Shown in pieces: positions 34,060 through 42,947 of a DNA stretch of 64,000 nt. Origin of the DNA: Herbiconiux sp. SALV-R1. Lineage in GTDB: Bacteria > Actinomycetota > Actinomycetes > Actinomycetales > Microbacteriaceae. The notes under the pieces are model-generated. The model was not told where the DNA came from and ran no database searches. It worked only from the letters and a program-made list of their open reading frames with translations. Numbering within the stretch: the stretch's first letter is position 1; each line of letters opens with the position of its first letter. The translations under genes were made by a program, and so were the position numbers. Where the stretch lies: positions 4,333,912 through 4,397,911 of the forward strand of contig NZ_CP053344.1 of assembly GCF_013113715.1 (NCBI RefSeq), in the 5' to 3' direction.

Positions 34060-35310
34060 TCAGGACGGCAGCCCCAGCGACCCCAGCCACCGCAGCAACC
34101 CCGGCAGGGCCCGATCGGCCACGAGGCCGTGGCCCGTGTTCTCGACGGTCTCGTAGGTGACCTCGGTGCCCGCGGCCCGCTGCTCGTCGACGAAGTCGGC
34201 CGTGATCTCGGGCCGCACGAGCTCGTCGACGTCACCCTGCGCCACGAACAGCGGCACGGGGAGCGGCTCGCCCGACGACCCGGGCGTGTTCTCCTTCAGC
34301 AGGGTCGCCCAGGGCTCGACGGTGCCCGGGTCTCCGCTGAGGAACCCGCCGATGAGGGGCGACCCGATGGCGTGCAGCTCCGAGTTCTGCCCGAGCAGGC
34401 ACAGCTCGTTCATCGTCGGGGCGGCCTCCACCGCGGCCGGCGTGAGGATGGTGTCGAGCTCCGCCCCGGGGGTCGACGGTCCGTACACCGAGGCGTACGC
34501 GGTGAAGGCGTAGGCGCCGATGGTGACCCCGGAGACGTCGCCGATGTCAGCCTTCAGCAACGCCACGAGATCGGTCGCCGGTGCGGCGACCCCTACCGCC
34601 TTCAGCTGCAGCTCGGGTGCATACGACTCCGCCCGCTCGGCGGCGAACAGCGCCGCCTGCCCGCCCTGCGAGTGACCCCAGAGCACGAGCTCGTCACCCG
34701 CTCCCGCGCCGTCGAGGGCGCGCGCCGCGCGCGCGGCGTCGAGCACGTTGTTCCCCTCGGTCTCGCCGATGAGGTACGAGTCGGGCCCCTCGACCCCCAT
34801 GCCCGAGTAGTCCGTCGCCGCCACGACGTACCCGGCGTCGAGCAGGTCGTCGAGCCCCTCGATGAGGTCGAACGGATCGATGCCGACCGAAGGCGCGCAG
34901 CGCGCCGCAGCGCCGGTGGTCGGATGCGCCCACGACACCACCGGCCGCCCACCCTGCGGCGGCTCGCCGTCGGGCGCCACCACGACCCCCGAGACCACGA
35001 TGTCGTTCCCGAGCACGTCGGCGGAGTGGTAGAGCACCCGCCAGGCCACCGCTCCGGCCGGGGCGCTCGGGAGGGGCTCGGTGCGCAGGAGCGTGCCGGG
35101 CGCCGCCGCGGGCGCCGGGCTCGGCAGCGTGTAGAACGGTTGCTCGGTCGACTCCTCGACCGCCCCCTCCTCGAGACGGATGCCGGCGCTCCAGTAACTC
35201 GTGGCCAGCACGAGCCCCACCACGACCGCGACCGTCAGCCCCACCGCGAGCGCGGCGATGCCGACGACGCGACGCGTGCGACCTCGTCGCGGCTCAGGCT
35301 GCTCCGACAT
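34060..35310 (-). CDS. Secretory lipase-type alpha/beta-hydrolase
   Basis: 416 residues, exported or membrane-anchored: Arg-rich start and helix VVGIAALAVGLTVAVVVGLVLA (about residues 14-36). It belongs to the fungal/actinobacterial secretory lipase (LIP) family: VSWAHPTTG, AATDYSGMGVEG, nucleophile ELVLWGHSQGGQAAL with Ser near 212, VAQGDVDELVRPE for the acid and ENTGHGL for the His. Cys residues in RCAPSVG and NELCLLG could form a disulfide outside. The start overlaps the 3' end of the SEC-C/YchJ gene by 17 bp. Confidence 0.9.
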   Translation of the reverse strand: MSEQPEPRRGRTRRVVGIAALAVGLTVAVVVGLVLATSYWSAGIRLEEGAVEESTEQPFYTLPSPAPAAAPGTLLRTEPLPSAPAGAVAWRVLYHSADVLGNDIVVSGVVVAPDGEPPQGGRPVVSWAHPTTGAAARCAPSVGIDPFDLIEGLDDLLDAGYVVAATDYSGMGVEGPDSYLIGETEGNNVLDAARAARALDGAGAGDELVLWGHSQGGQAALFAAERAESYAPELQLKAVGVAAPATDLVALLKADIGDVSGVTIGAYAFTAYASVYGPSTPGAELDTILTPAAVEAAPTMNELCLLGQNSELHAIGSPLIGGFLSGDPGTVEPWATLLKENTPGSSGEPLPVPLFVAQGDVDELVRPEITADFVDEQRAAGTEVTYETVENTGHGLVADRALPGLLRWLGSLGLPS

Positions 35311-35761
35311 AGAACCACCGCCCGCCCTGCTTCTCGAACGCACTGCGCTCGTGCTGCTCCCCGCGTTCGGCGCCGCTCGCACCCCCGGTCCGCCGCGCGC
35401 GGTAGTGCGCGACGAACTCCACCACACCCGTGTCGTCACCGAGCCCACCGCCCTGCCGGTCGATCACGTCGAGGTAGAGCCACCGGATGCTCGGGTCGAG
35501 TTCCAGCACGGAGGGTCGCGTGCTCGGGTGCCAGCTCTCCAGCAGGTAGCCGGCGTCGCCGACGGCGAAGGCCGAGAACCGCGAGCGCATCAGCCGCTCG
35601 GCGGTCGGGGCCGCGGTCGCGCCGGAGTGGAACGGCCCGCAACACGCGCCATACCGCTCGCCGCTCGAGCACGGGCAGCGGGCCGAGTCGTCGAGCGGGG
35701 CCACACTGCTGTTCGGCGCTGGGGGAGGGGCGGATGCGGGCACCCCTCGATTATCGGACAC
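35294..35761 (-). CDS. YchJ-family protein with SEC-C zinc motif
   Basis: A 155-residue YchJ-like protein. The SEC-C zinc motif ARCPCSSGERYGACCGPFH lies near residues 28-46 (C-x-C...C-C/H). The NTF2-like YchJ domain follows: AERLMRSRFSAFAVGDAGYLLESWHPSTRP and VEFVAHYR. The SEC-C motif binds zinc and often mediates contact with ribosome or SecB-like partners. Probably in one transcript with the lipase. Confidence 0.93.
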   Translation of the reverse strand: MSDNRGVPASAPPPAPNSSVAPLDDSARCPCSSGERYGACCGPFHSGATAAPTAERLMRSRFSAFAVGDAGYLLESWHPSTRPSVLELDPSIRWLYLDVIDRQGGGLGDDTGVVEFVAHYRARRTGGASGAERGEQHERSAFEKQGGRWFYVGAA

Positions 35762-35798
35762 CCGGTGCTCGGGCGACCCCGGGCGGTAGGCTCGCCGG

Positions 35799-36545
35799 GT
35801 GCCGCAGGTGGAATCGGGTGGGGTCGCGATCGACTACGAGGTGCTCGGCGACCCCGGGCGACCCGCGGTGCTGCTCGTGCACGGGTTCTCCGCGAACCGC
35901 GACTCGAACTGGATCCGCCCGCGCTGGGGCAGCGCGCTCGTCGAGGCGGGCTTCTCGGTGGTCGCCCTCGATCTGCGGGGCCACGGCCGCAGCGGGAAGC
36001 CACATGCGCTCGCCGCCTACGCGCTGCCTCGCTTCAGGGCCGACCTCGTCGCGGTGCTCGACGACGCCGGTGTGTCGGGCGCCCACGTGCTCGGCTACTC
36101 CCTGGGCTCGCGCCTGGCCTGGGATCTCGCTCTCGCGCATCCCGCTCGCGTGCTGTCGCTCGCCCTCGGTGGCCCGCCCGCCTCGGGCTCCTTCGCGGGG
36201 TTCGACCTCGCCGCCGCGAAGACGCCCGGTGCGGCAGCGCCCGGCACCGCGACCGCGCGCTACCTCGCGATGATCGACGGTGTGCCCGGCAGCGACCGCG
36301 CGGCGCTCCTCCGAGTGGCCGAGGCGGGGCGTCGTGCGGGCTGGTCGCCGCTCACCGCCGTACCCCCGCATCCACTGCTCTTCGTCGCGGGCGACGACGA
36401 CCCCATCGCGCAGCCGACCCGTGAACTCGCGGAGCGCATCCCGGGCGCTGCCTTCGTCGGCGTTCCCGGCCGCGACCACATCACGACCATCACCTCACGC
36501 GTCTTCAGGCACGCCGTCGTCGAGTTCTTCGCGGCCGCGGGCTGA
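35799..36545 (+). CDS. Alpha/beta-fold hydrolase
   Basis: A 248-residue cytosolic alpha/beta hydrolase. LLVHGFSANRDSNW (oxyanion HG motif), VVALDLRGHGRSGKP, nucleophile LGYSLGSRLA (Ser near 100), LFVAGDDDPIA (Asp) and PGRDHITT (His) form a complete catalytic set. A small cap of ~60 residues follows strand 6. GTG 35799 is divergent from the YchJ gene, only 37 bp apart. Esterase or C-C hydrolase activity is plausible; the substrate is unknown. Confidence 0.9.
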   Translation: MPQVESGGVAIDYEVLGDPGRPAVLLVHGFSANRDSNWIRPRWGSALVEAGFSVVALDLRGHGRSGKPHALAAYALPRFRADLVAVLDDAGVSGAHVLGYSLGSRLAWDLALAHPARVLSLALGGPPASGSFAGFDLAAAKTPGAAAPGTATARYLAMIDGVPGSDRAALLRVAEAGRRAGWSPLTAVPPHPLLFVAGDDDPIAQPTRELAERIPGAAFVGVPGRDHITTITSRVFRHAVVEFFAAAG

Positions 36546-37178
36546 TCACTCGGGCGGAAGCGTCTGACCGGGGTTGAGGCGCTTGTACCGGCGGCTGTAG
36601 GCGGCCTGCCCCGGGCCGGTGAGCACGAGGAGGAACAGCCACAGCAGGCCGAACTGGGGAACGGCGATCACCATCACGAACACCACGAGCATGAGCACGA
36701 GCGCGATGAGCGACGGTCCCATCCGGAGTTGACCCCTCACCGCCTCTGCCTGCAGGTGCGGGTTGCGGATGAGGATGAGCACCTGCCAGGCACCCGCCGC
36801 GGTGGTGAGCACCATCGTGCCGACGTAGAGGGCCGCCGTCGAGGGGTTGTTCTGGCCGGTGCTCGAGATGAGCTCAGTGGGGAACGGCAGGAAGACGATG
36901 GTGAGCAGCCACAGCAGGTTCACCCAGAGCAGCGCCGGGCTGTAGTCGATGACGTTCTCGTAGAGCCGGTGGTGGTTGATCCAGAACCGGCCGATGACGG
37001 CGAAGGAGATGATGAACACCAGGAACTGCGGCCAGTTGCTCTCGAGCATGTCGAGGACAGTGGTGTCTTTGAGGTCGGCGGCGAGGTCGACCAAGGGCAG
37101 GATGAGCAGCGTGATGGCGATGGCGACGACCGCGTCGCTGAAGTTCACCAGCCTGTCGAAACCCCGCTCGGTGTGCAT
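36546..37178 (-). CDS. TMEM175-family (DUF1211) potassium channel
   Basis: A 210-residue membrane protein, one six-helix repeat as in bacterial TMEM175. The filter-helix signature RLVNFSDAVVAIAITLLILPL is at residues 8-28 (FSDAV motif complete). The second helix contains FVIGRFWINHHRLYE-like residues and further helices follow. Bacterial homologues form tetrameric K+ leak channels. ATG 37178 follows GAAGG with almost no spacing; no better start fits the family. The C-terminus is basic. It abuts the hydrolase gene with a shared boundary (stop at 36546). Confidence 0.93.
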   Translation of the reverse strand: MHTERGFDRLVNFSDAVVAIAITLLILPLVDLAADLKDTTVLDMLESNWPQFLVFIISFAVIGRFWINHHRLYENVIDYSPALLWVNLLWLLTIVFLPFPTELISSTGQNNPSTAALYVGTMVLTTAAGAWQVLILIRNPHLQAEAVRGQLRMGPSLIALVLMLVVFVMVIAVPQFGLLWLFLLVLTGPGQAAYSRRYKRLNPGQTLPPE

Positions 37179-37252
37179 TCCTTCATTATCGGGGAATAGC
37201 GGGGGCCCGTCCGCTGTTCCCTCCCCGGTAAAGTAGTTCACAGGGAGTAACC

Positions 37253-38725
37253 ATCGAAGCCGACGATCCAACCGACAAGCCCTGGCTGAGCGACGACGAG
37301 CGCGCCAGGCTGAGCCGACCGGTCGATCAGCGCGCGGTGGTGTTCACACTCGCCTTCACGGGTCTCGTGACCGCGTTCATGATGACGCTGCTCGTGCCCC
37401 TGGTGCCGTCGCTCCCCGAGATCCTCGATGTCTCGGCGGAGGACTCGCAGTGGGCCGTCACCGTCACGCTCCTCGCCGCCGCCGTCGCCACCCCCATCTT
37501 CGGCCGCCTCGGCGACCTCTACGGCAAGCGCCGCATGGTGCTCGTGCTGCTCGGCCTCGTGGTGCTCGGCTCCGTCATCGCCGGGTTCGCCACCACGCTC
37601 GTGCCGCTCGTCATCGGTCGCGGCTTGCAGGGGGCCGGTATCGGCGTCATCCCGCTCGGCATCAGCATCCTGCGCGACGTGCTGCACCGCGACCGGGTGG
37701 GTGCCGCCGTGGCGCTGGTGAGCGCGACGCTCGGCATCGGCGGTGCGGTCGGGCTGCCGCTGGCGGCGGTGATCTCGCAGTTCCTCGACTGGCACATCCT
37801 GTTCGTGGTGTCAGGTGTGCTCGCGGTCGCCGGCTTCGTGCTGGTGTGGCGGTTCATCCCGGTCAGCACCCTGCGGGCCGAGGGCCAGTTCGACGCGGTG
37901 GGCGCGATCGGGCTCGCGGTCGCCCTCACCGCCCTGCTGCTCGGCATCTCCAAGGGCAACGGATGGGGCTGGGTCAGCCTCCCGACGCTCGCCTGCCTGG
38001 TCGGCGGGGTCGTCGTGCTCGCCCTGTGGACCTGGTACGAGCTGCGCTCGGCGAGCCCGCTCATCGACATCAGGGTCGCCACCCGGCGCACCGTGCTGCT
38101 CACCAACGCCGCGTCGGTGACGGTGGGCTTCGCGTTCTTCGCCAGCACCGTCGTGCTGCCGCAGCTGCTCGAGGCCTCGACCGGCACCGGGGTCGGTCTC
38201 GGGCAGAGCATGTTCGTGGCGAGCCTCTGCCTCATTCCGAGCGGCCTGGTGATGTGGGCGGTGTCGGGGCTGGCGGCGCGGCTCATCCGGGCGAGGGGTG
38301 CGCGCCTGAGCTTCCTGCTCGGGCTCGCCGTCATCGCCGTGGGCTACCTGCTCGCCGTCTTCCTCATGACCGAGATCTGGCACACCGTGCTCATCGCCAC
38401 CGTGGTGGGGCTCGGCGTCGGGTTCGCCTACTCGGCGATGCCGACGCTCATCATGGGGGCGGTGCCGCCCACCGAGACCGCCGCCTCGAACGGACTCAAC
38501 TCGGTGATGCGCTCGCTCGGCTCCACGGTCGCGAGCGCCGTGTTCGGCGTGGTGCTGGCGACGCAGACCGTCACGGTCGGAGACGTCACGACCCCGAGCG
38601 CGTGGGGCTTCCAGCTGTCGTTCATCGTCTCACTCGCGGCGGCCGCGGTGGGTGTGCTGCTCGTGATGCTCATCCCGCGCCGTCATTCGGCCTACGGCCG
38701 GGCGAGCCTCCCCGACGGCGACTGA
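37253..38725 (+). CDS. MFS drug exporter, DHA2 (EmrB/QacA) type
   Basis: A proton-driven multidrug efflux pump with about 14 membrane helices. The motif A loop is GRLGDLYGKRRMVLV after helix 2, with the GLQGAGIGVIPLGISILRD and TLGIGGAVGLPLAAVIS (motif C-like) segments following. The start is problematic. GTG 37334/37337 fall at the very edge of helix 1, while an AGGGAG ribosome site 5 nt upstream points to ATC 37253, adding a 27-residue hydrophilic N-terminus (EADDPTDKPWLSDDERARLS). I list the longer form. Divergent from the channel gene. Confidence 0.88.
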   Translation: MEADDPTDKPWLSDDERARLSRPVDQRAVVFTLAFTGLVTAFMMTLLVPLVPSLPEILDVSAEDSQWAVTVTLLAAAVATPIFGRLGDLYGKRRMVLVLLGLVVLGSVIAGFATTLVPLVIGRGLQGAGIGVIPLGISILRDVLHRDRVGAAVALVSATLGIGGAVGLPLAAVISQFLDWHILFVVSGVLAVAGFVLVWRFIPVSTLRAEGQFDAVGAIGLAVALTALLLGISKGNGWGWVSLPTLACLVGGVVVLALWTWYELRSASPLIDIRVATRRTVLLTNAASVTVGFAFFASTVVLPQLLEASTGTGVGLGQSMFVASLCLIPSGLVMWAVSGLAARLIRARGARLSFLLGLAVIAVGYLLAVFLMTEIWHTVLIATVVGLGVGFAYSAMPTLIMGAVPPTETAASNGLNSVMRSLGSTVASAVFGVVLATQTVTVGDVTTPSAWGFQLSFIVSLAAAAVGVLLVMLIPRRHSAYGRASLPDGD

Positions 38726-38770
38726 GGCGGGGCTGCCCGCGCCCGGCTCGGGCCGCCCGCCGCGCCCCGC
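38726..38770. terminator. GC-rich inverted repeat between convergent genes
   Basis: GGCGGGGC (38726-38733) and GCCCCGCC (38763-38770) can pair around a 29-nt GC-rich loop. The site lies between the MFS and aldose epimerase 3' ends. No T-tract, so a weak candidate. Confidence 0.3.
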
Positions 38771-38797
38771 CCGGTGCGCCTCGCTCAGGTGCCCCGC

Positions 38798-39718
38798 TCA
38801 GAGGGCGGTGATGCTCCAGGATGCGGTGGTCGACTCTCCGGGGGCGAGGACGATGAGGTCGGTGCCGGAGTTGAAGGCGTCGGGCGGGCAGGTCATAGGC
38901 TCCACCGCGAGACCCGATCGGGCCGACTGGTCGGCGGTGTGCACCTGAACCCAGCCGCACTCGGCGCCGAAGCTCATCGCCACGCCCGTGCCCTGGGGAG
39001 AGGTGACGGTCACGGTCGCGAGACCGGTCTCGCCCGAGCGGGAGAGGGTCGTGAACGCGTGGTCGATGAAGGTGTCGGCGATGACCCGCGGTGCGCGGAA
39101 GTCGAACACCCCTCCGTCTTCGGTCGACACGTCGGCGAGGCCGATCGGGATGAGTCGCTCCTCCGTCACCGTGAGCACCTCGACGGCGGGGAGTTCGAGG
39201 GTCCAGTCGTCGACGATGCCCGGGCCCGCCACGAGGTACGGGTGCGGGCCGGTGCCGAACGGTGCGGGCCCCCGGCCCGAGTTCTGCGCGGTGACGCTCT
39301 GGTGCAGGCCCCCGTCGTCGAGCCGGTAGCCCACCTCGAGCTCGAGGCGGTGCGGGTAGCCGCTCTGCGGCTGCACCGTGGCGGCGAGGGTGACCGAGTC
39401 GACGGTGCGCTCGGTCACCGCGAAGTCGAGCCAGGCCGCGAGCCCGTGCAGGGCGTTGCCGCGCTCGGGTTCGGTGTGGGCGAGCTGCTGCGTCTCGCCG
39501 GCGAAGACGTAGCGGCCGTCGACCACACGGTTGGGCCACGGGGCGAGGGTCGCGCCGCGGTAGGCCGGTCGCGGCTCGTCGACCTCGAACGGCACGACCA
39601 GGTCGCGGCCGTCGTGCTGCAGCACGCGGAGGGTGGCGCCGACGGAGGCGATCGAGGCGCGGTAGGCGCCGCTCTCGAGGTCGATGCGGGAGCCGGAGAG
39701 GGGCCTTGCTGCAGACAC
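38798..39718 (-). CDS. Aldose 1-epimerase family protein
   Basis: A 306-residue galactose-mutarotase-fold protein. YRGATLAPWPNRVVDGRYVF, GNALHGLAAWLDF (catalytic-type His) and PFGTGPHPYLVAG (second His) are the main family blocks. EPMTCPPDAFNSG near the C-terminus contains the usual catalytic Glu. Interconverts alpha and beta anomers of a sugar or sugar phosphate in the cytosol. The GTG at 39718 has AAGGAGC 6 nt upstream. Confidence 0.93.
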   Translation of the reverse strand: MSAARPLSGSRIDLESGAYRASIASVGATLRVLQHDGRDLVVPFEVDEPRPAYRGATLAPWPNRVVDGRYVFAGETQQLAHTEPERGNALHGLAAWLDFAVTERTVDSVTLAATVQPQSGYPHRLELEVGYRLDDGGLHQSVTAQNSGRGPAPFGTGPHPYLVAGPGIVDDWTLELPAVEVLTVTEERLIPIGLADVSTEDGGVFDFRAPRVIADTFIDHAFTTLSRSGETGLATVTVTSPQGTGVAMSFGAECGWVQVHTADQSARSGLAVEPMTCPPDAFNSGTDLIVLAPGESTTASWSITAL

Positions 39719-39887
39719 GAGGGTGCTCCTTCGTCGAGGTCGTGGGGTACCCCTGAGGGCGAGCACCAGGCTACCGGGTAGCCCCGCCCCGTTTCAGCGC
39801 ACGCCCGCCGAAAGCCGAGCCGAGAGCGGATGCTCGCGGTAACCTTCGAAGCACCTGCGATCACCCCGTGAGAAGGAGACGAGTGCC

Positions 39888-40340
39888 ATGACCGATCAGA
39901 ACCAGCCTCCGGTTCCCCCGCACCAGCCTACGCCGCCGTCCGCTCCGCAGTACCAGAGCGCCCCCCAGTACAACGCCGCCCCTCCGGTGGGCCAGCCCGG
40001 CGGGTACGGCGGTCAGCCCGCATCCGTGCCCGGCAAGGGGCTCGGCATCGCCGGTCTCATCACCGCCATCGCGGGGTTCTTCATCCTGCCCCTGGTCGCG
40101 CCGATCGCCGGCCTCATCATGAGCATCATCGCGAAGAACCAGTCCAAGCGTGCGGGCGTCGCGAACGGCCCGGCGAAGGCCGGTGTCATCGTGTCGATCA
40201 TCGCCATCGTGCTCCAGGTCATCGGTCTCATCGTGCTCATCGTCGTGCTCGTCGCGGCGGCGGGCAGCATCGCCGAGGCCTGCGCCGAGCTCGGCCCGGG
40301 CACCCACTACATCGACGGCATCACCTACACCTGCAGCTGA
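39888..40340 (+). CDS. DUF4190-type small membrane protein
   Basis: 150 residues. The Pro/Gln-rich N-terminus (residues 1-50, QNQPPVPPHQPTPP and PQYQSAPQYNAAPP) faces the cytosol. Two membrane helices follow: GIAGLITAIAGFFILPLVAPIAGLI and VIVSIIAIVLQVIGLIVLIVVLV. A short outside tail has two Cys (EACAELG...TYTCS) that could form a disulfide. AGAAGGAGA precedes ATG 39888. Such proteins are common in actinobacteria, with unknown function. Confidence 0.78.
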   Translation: MTDQNQPPVPPHQPTPPSAPQYQSAPQYNAAPPVGQPGGYGGQPASVPGKGLGIAGLITAIAGFFILPLVAPIAGLIMSIIAKNQSKRAGVANGPAKAGVIVSIIAIVLQVIGLIVLIVVLVAAAGSIAEACAELGPGTHYIDGITYTCS

Positions 40341-40362
40341 GGCACCGCCGCAGCAGCTCTCG

Positions 40363-40401
40363 CGACGCGAGCGTCACCCGGCGACGGGGGCGCTCGCGTC
40401 G
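40363..40401 (+). terminator. Hairpin after the DUF4190 gene
   Basis: A perfect 11-bp stem CGACGCGAGCG/CGCTCGCGTCG with a 17-nt loop, 22 bp after the stop. TCGTCT follows, not a true T-tract. Confidence 0.5.
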
Positions 40402-40489
40402 TCGTCTCCGCGGACCGCGACGGGCCACAGGACGGCGACGGATGCGCGCACGTCACACACAGGCGGCCCGGCCCTGCACGCCCTAGAGT

Positions 40490-40504
40490 TGGAGCGACGC
40501 TCCA
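40490..40504 (+). promoter_or_regulatory. Palindrome at the cysK promoter
   Basis: A perfect palindrome TGGAGCG-A-CGCTCCA, directly after a -10-like TAGAGT (40484-40489) and 31 bp before the cysK ATG. It would overlap the transcription start, a typical repressor position. The regulator is unknown. Confidence 0.5.
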
Positions 40505-40535
40505 CGACTCAGACCGCTCCCAGGAAGACGCACTC

Positions 40536-41474
40536 ATGCCCGCACGCATCTACGACGACGTCACCGCGATCGTCGGCCGCACCCCGCTCGTCCGCATCAA
40601 CCGCCTCACGGAGGGCATCGACGCCACCGTGCTCGGCAAGCTCGAGTTCTACAACCCCGCGAACAGCGTGAAAGACCGCATCGGCGTGGCCATCATCGAC
40701 GCCGCCGAGAAGGCGGGCGCGCTGAAGCCCGGCGGAACCATCGTCGAGGGCACGAGCGGCAACACCGGCATCGCCCTGGCGATGGTGGGCGCGGCCCGCG
40801 GCTACAAGGTCATCCTCACCATGCCCGAGACCGCCTCGGCCGAGCGCCGCGTCGTCATGCGCGCCTACGGCGCCGAGCTCGTGCTCACCCCCGGCCCCGA
40901 GGGCATCAAGGGCGCGCTGGCCAAGGCGCAGGAGATCGTCGACTCCACCGAGAACGCCATCCTCGCCCGCCAGTTCGAGAACGAGGCCAACCCGGCCATC
41001 CACCGCGCCACCACCGCCGAGGAGATCTGGGCCGACACCGACGGCGCCGTCGACATCTTCGTTGCGGGCATCGGCACCGGCGGCACCATCACGGGCGTCG
41101 GCCAGGTGCTCAAGGAGCGGAAGCCCCAGGTGCAGGTCGTCGGTGTCGAGCCCCTCGACTCGCCGCTGCTCACGCAAGGCACCGCGGGGCCGCACAAGAT
41201 CCAGGGCATCGGCGCGAACATCGTGCCGCCCATTCTCGACCGCGAGGTGTACGACGAGATCATCGACGTCACCCTCGACGACGCGCTGCGGGTCGCCCGC
41301 GAGCTGGCCAGCGAGGAGGGCATCATGGCGGGCATCTCCTCCGGCGCCATCCTCTGGGCCGCGCTCGAGGTCGCGAAGCGGCCCGAGAACGCCGGCAAGA
41401 CCGTCGTCGCCATCATCTGCGACCTCGGCGAGCGGTACATCTCCACTCCGCTGTGGGCCGGTCTCGCCGACTGA
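40536..41474 (+). CDS. cysK: Cysteine synthase A (O-acetylserine sulfhydrylase)
   Basis: A 312-residue PLP enzyme that makes cysteine from O-acetylserine and sulfide. PLP-Lys 46 in [11 protein letters not shown], the substrate loop [10 protein letters not shown] (~71-80), the [10 protein letters not shown] phosphate-binding loop near residue 180 and [12 protein letters not shown] near 265 are all canonical. Full length. serine acetyltransferase (cysE) follows 13 nt downstream, so the two steps of cysteine synthesis are co-transcribed. Confidence 0.97.
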   Translation: MPARIYDDVTAIVGRTPLVRINRLTEGIDATVLGKLEFYNPANSVKDRIGVAIIDAAEKAGALKPGGTIVEGTSGNTGIALAMVGAARGYKVILTMPETASAERRVVMRAYGAELVLTPGPEGIKGALAKAQEIVDSTENAILARQFENEANPAIHRATTAEEIWADTDGAVDIFVAGIGTGGTITGVGQVLKERKPQVQVVGVEPLDSPLLTQGTAGPHKIQGIGANIVPPILDREVYDEIIDVTLDDALRVARELASEEGIMAGISSGAILWAALEVAKRPENAGKTVVAIICDLGERYISTPLWAGLAD

Positions 41475-41487
41475 GCGGGGAGCGTTC

Positions 41488-42099
41488 GTGAGCGTCGCGC
41501 GACGTCTTCTCGCCCGGGTGCGTGAAGACGTCGCCGCCGCGCGCTCGCACGACCCGGCGGCGCGCAGTGCGATCGAGGTCGTGCTGTCGTACCCCGGGGT
41601 GCACGCGGTGTGGGCGTACCGGGTGGCGCACCGCTGGTGGCGGGCGCCCGGGCTCCGGCTGCCGGCGCGGTTGCTGTCGCAGTTCGCCAGGTTCCTCACC
41701 GGCGTCGAGATCCACCCGGGCGCCCGCATCGGGCGGCGGCTGTTCATCGACCACGGCATGGGCGTGGTCATCGGCGAGACCGCGGTGCTCGGCGACGACG
41801 TGATGCTCTATCACGGGGTGACGCTCGGCGGCCGCAGCATGCGCCGGGTGAAGCGGCACCCCACCCTCGGCGACCGGGTGACCGTGGGCGCGGGCGCCAC
41901 CATCCTCGGGCCGGTCTCGATCGGGTCGGACTCGAGCGTCGGCGCGGGGGCCGTCGTGGTGAAGTCGGCGCCGGCCGGCTCGGTACTCATCGGCATCCCG
42001 GCGCGCGACGTGCGGGCCTCCGCCGGCATCGACGGCGCGGCGTCGCGGGAGTCGCTCACCGACCCCGCCGTCTACCTCGACCCGGCCATCTACATCTAG
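41488..42099 (+). CDS. cysE: Serine O-acetyltransferase
   Basis: A 203-residue left-handed beta-helix acetyltransferase that makes O-acetylserine from serine and acetyl-CoA. Marks: the [19 protein letters not shown]-terminal helix region, [24 protein letters not shown] with the catalytic Asp-His, [11 protein letters not shown], and hexapeptide repeats to GIPARDV. The N-terminal domain is short, as in Gram-positive CysE. GTG 41488 lies 13 nt after the cysK stop. The C-terminal ~30 residues end in [10 protein letters not shown]; a terminal Ile is what CysE needs to enter the CysK active site and form the cysteine synthase complex. Confidence 0.96.
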   Translation: MSVARRLLARVREDVAAARSHDPAARSAIEVVLSYPGVHAVWAYRVAHRWWRAPGLRLPARLLSQFARFLTGVEIHPGARIGRRLFIDHGMGVVIGETAVLGDDVMLYHGVTLGGRSMRRVKRHPTLGDRVTVGAGATILGPVSIGSDSSVGAGAVVVKSAPAGSVLIGIPARDVRASAGIDGAASRESLTDPAVYLDPAIYI

Positions 42100-42219
42100 A
42101 AACAGGTGCGCCCGGCAGCGTCGCGCATCCGGTTGGTACCTCGGCCGTGCATCCGGTGATCCGGTGGCGTCACGCTGTGGCCGCGCATCCGCGGAAGGAC
42201 TCGGCGCAGCGGGTCGCGC

Positions 42220-42822
42220 TCACGGGTCGCGGAGCCAGAAGGCGGGGGAGGCGGCGAGAATGAGCGCCGCACCGCGGTCGACGTCGAGCGGGTCGTGGCG
42301 CAGCCAGCGCTCGACGGCGCCGACGGTGCCCGAGGCGGCGTAGGCCGCGGTGATCTCGAGCGCCTGCCGGTCGTCGGGCGCGATCGCCTCGGGGAGGATG
42401 CTCGGGTGCACGAGAGCGTGCTCGACGAGGGCGTCGAAGATGAGCCGCTCGAGCTGGGTGCGCAGTTCGGGCACGAGGCCGACGGTCATGGCGTTGCGGT
42501 ACACGGCGGCGTGGGCGCGCAGGTGCTGCAGCAGGGCGCGTTCTGACTGCCGCATGAGCGCTTCGCCGTCGAGGCGCTCGCCGGGGGCGAGCCGGCCGGA
42601 GTGCTCGTCGCGCACGGCCTCGATGGCGGCGGTGAGCTCGTCGCCGAGCGCCTCGGCGAGCAGGGTCGTCGGCGAGACGGCGTGCCGGTAGAAGGTGTCG
42701 CGGGTCACCCCGGCGGCGCGGCAGAGCTCGGCGACGCCGATCTCGCCCACGGGTCGCTCGGCGGCGAGCCGGTACACCGCATGGCGCAGCTGCTGCTGCG
42801 TGCGCTCGTACCGCGGATCCAT
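42220..42822 (-). CDS. TetR-family regulator
   Basis: 200 residues. Helix-turn-helix IGVAELCRAAGVTRDTFYRHAVSPTTLL (about residues 27-54) and a helical C-terminal ligand domain. Divergent from an SDR gene, with TCTGACA-CC-TGTCAGA between them. The likely target is that SDR gene and itself. Ligand unknown. Confidence 0.92.
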   Translation of the reverse strand: MDPRYERTQQQLRHAVYRLAAERPVGEIGVAELCRAAGVTRDTFYRHAVSPTTLLAEALGDELTAAIEAVRDEHSGRLAPGERLDGEALMRQSERALLQHLRAHAAVYRNAMTVGLVPELRTQLERLIFDALVEHALVHPSILPEAIAPDDRQALEITAAYAASGTVGAVERWLRHDPLDVDRGAALILAASPAFWLRDP

Positions 42823-42873
42823 GCGCTCAGGCTAGATCACCCGTGAGCGAAACCTGGGCATCCATCGGGCATT

Positions 42874-42889
42874 TCTGACACCTGTCAGA
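42874..42889. promoter_or_regulatory. TetR-type operator between tetR and the SDR gene
   Basis: A perfect 16-bp inverted repeat TCTGACA-CC-TGTCAGA in the 125-bp divergent gap. Its size and location fit a TetR operator. Confidence 0.6.
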
Positions 42890-42947
42890 GAAACTCGTAG
42901 AGTGGAGACGGATGCGCCGCCAAGGCAGGCGACGCGGAAAGGCAGTC

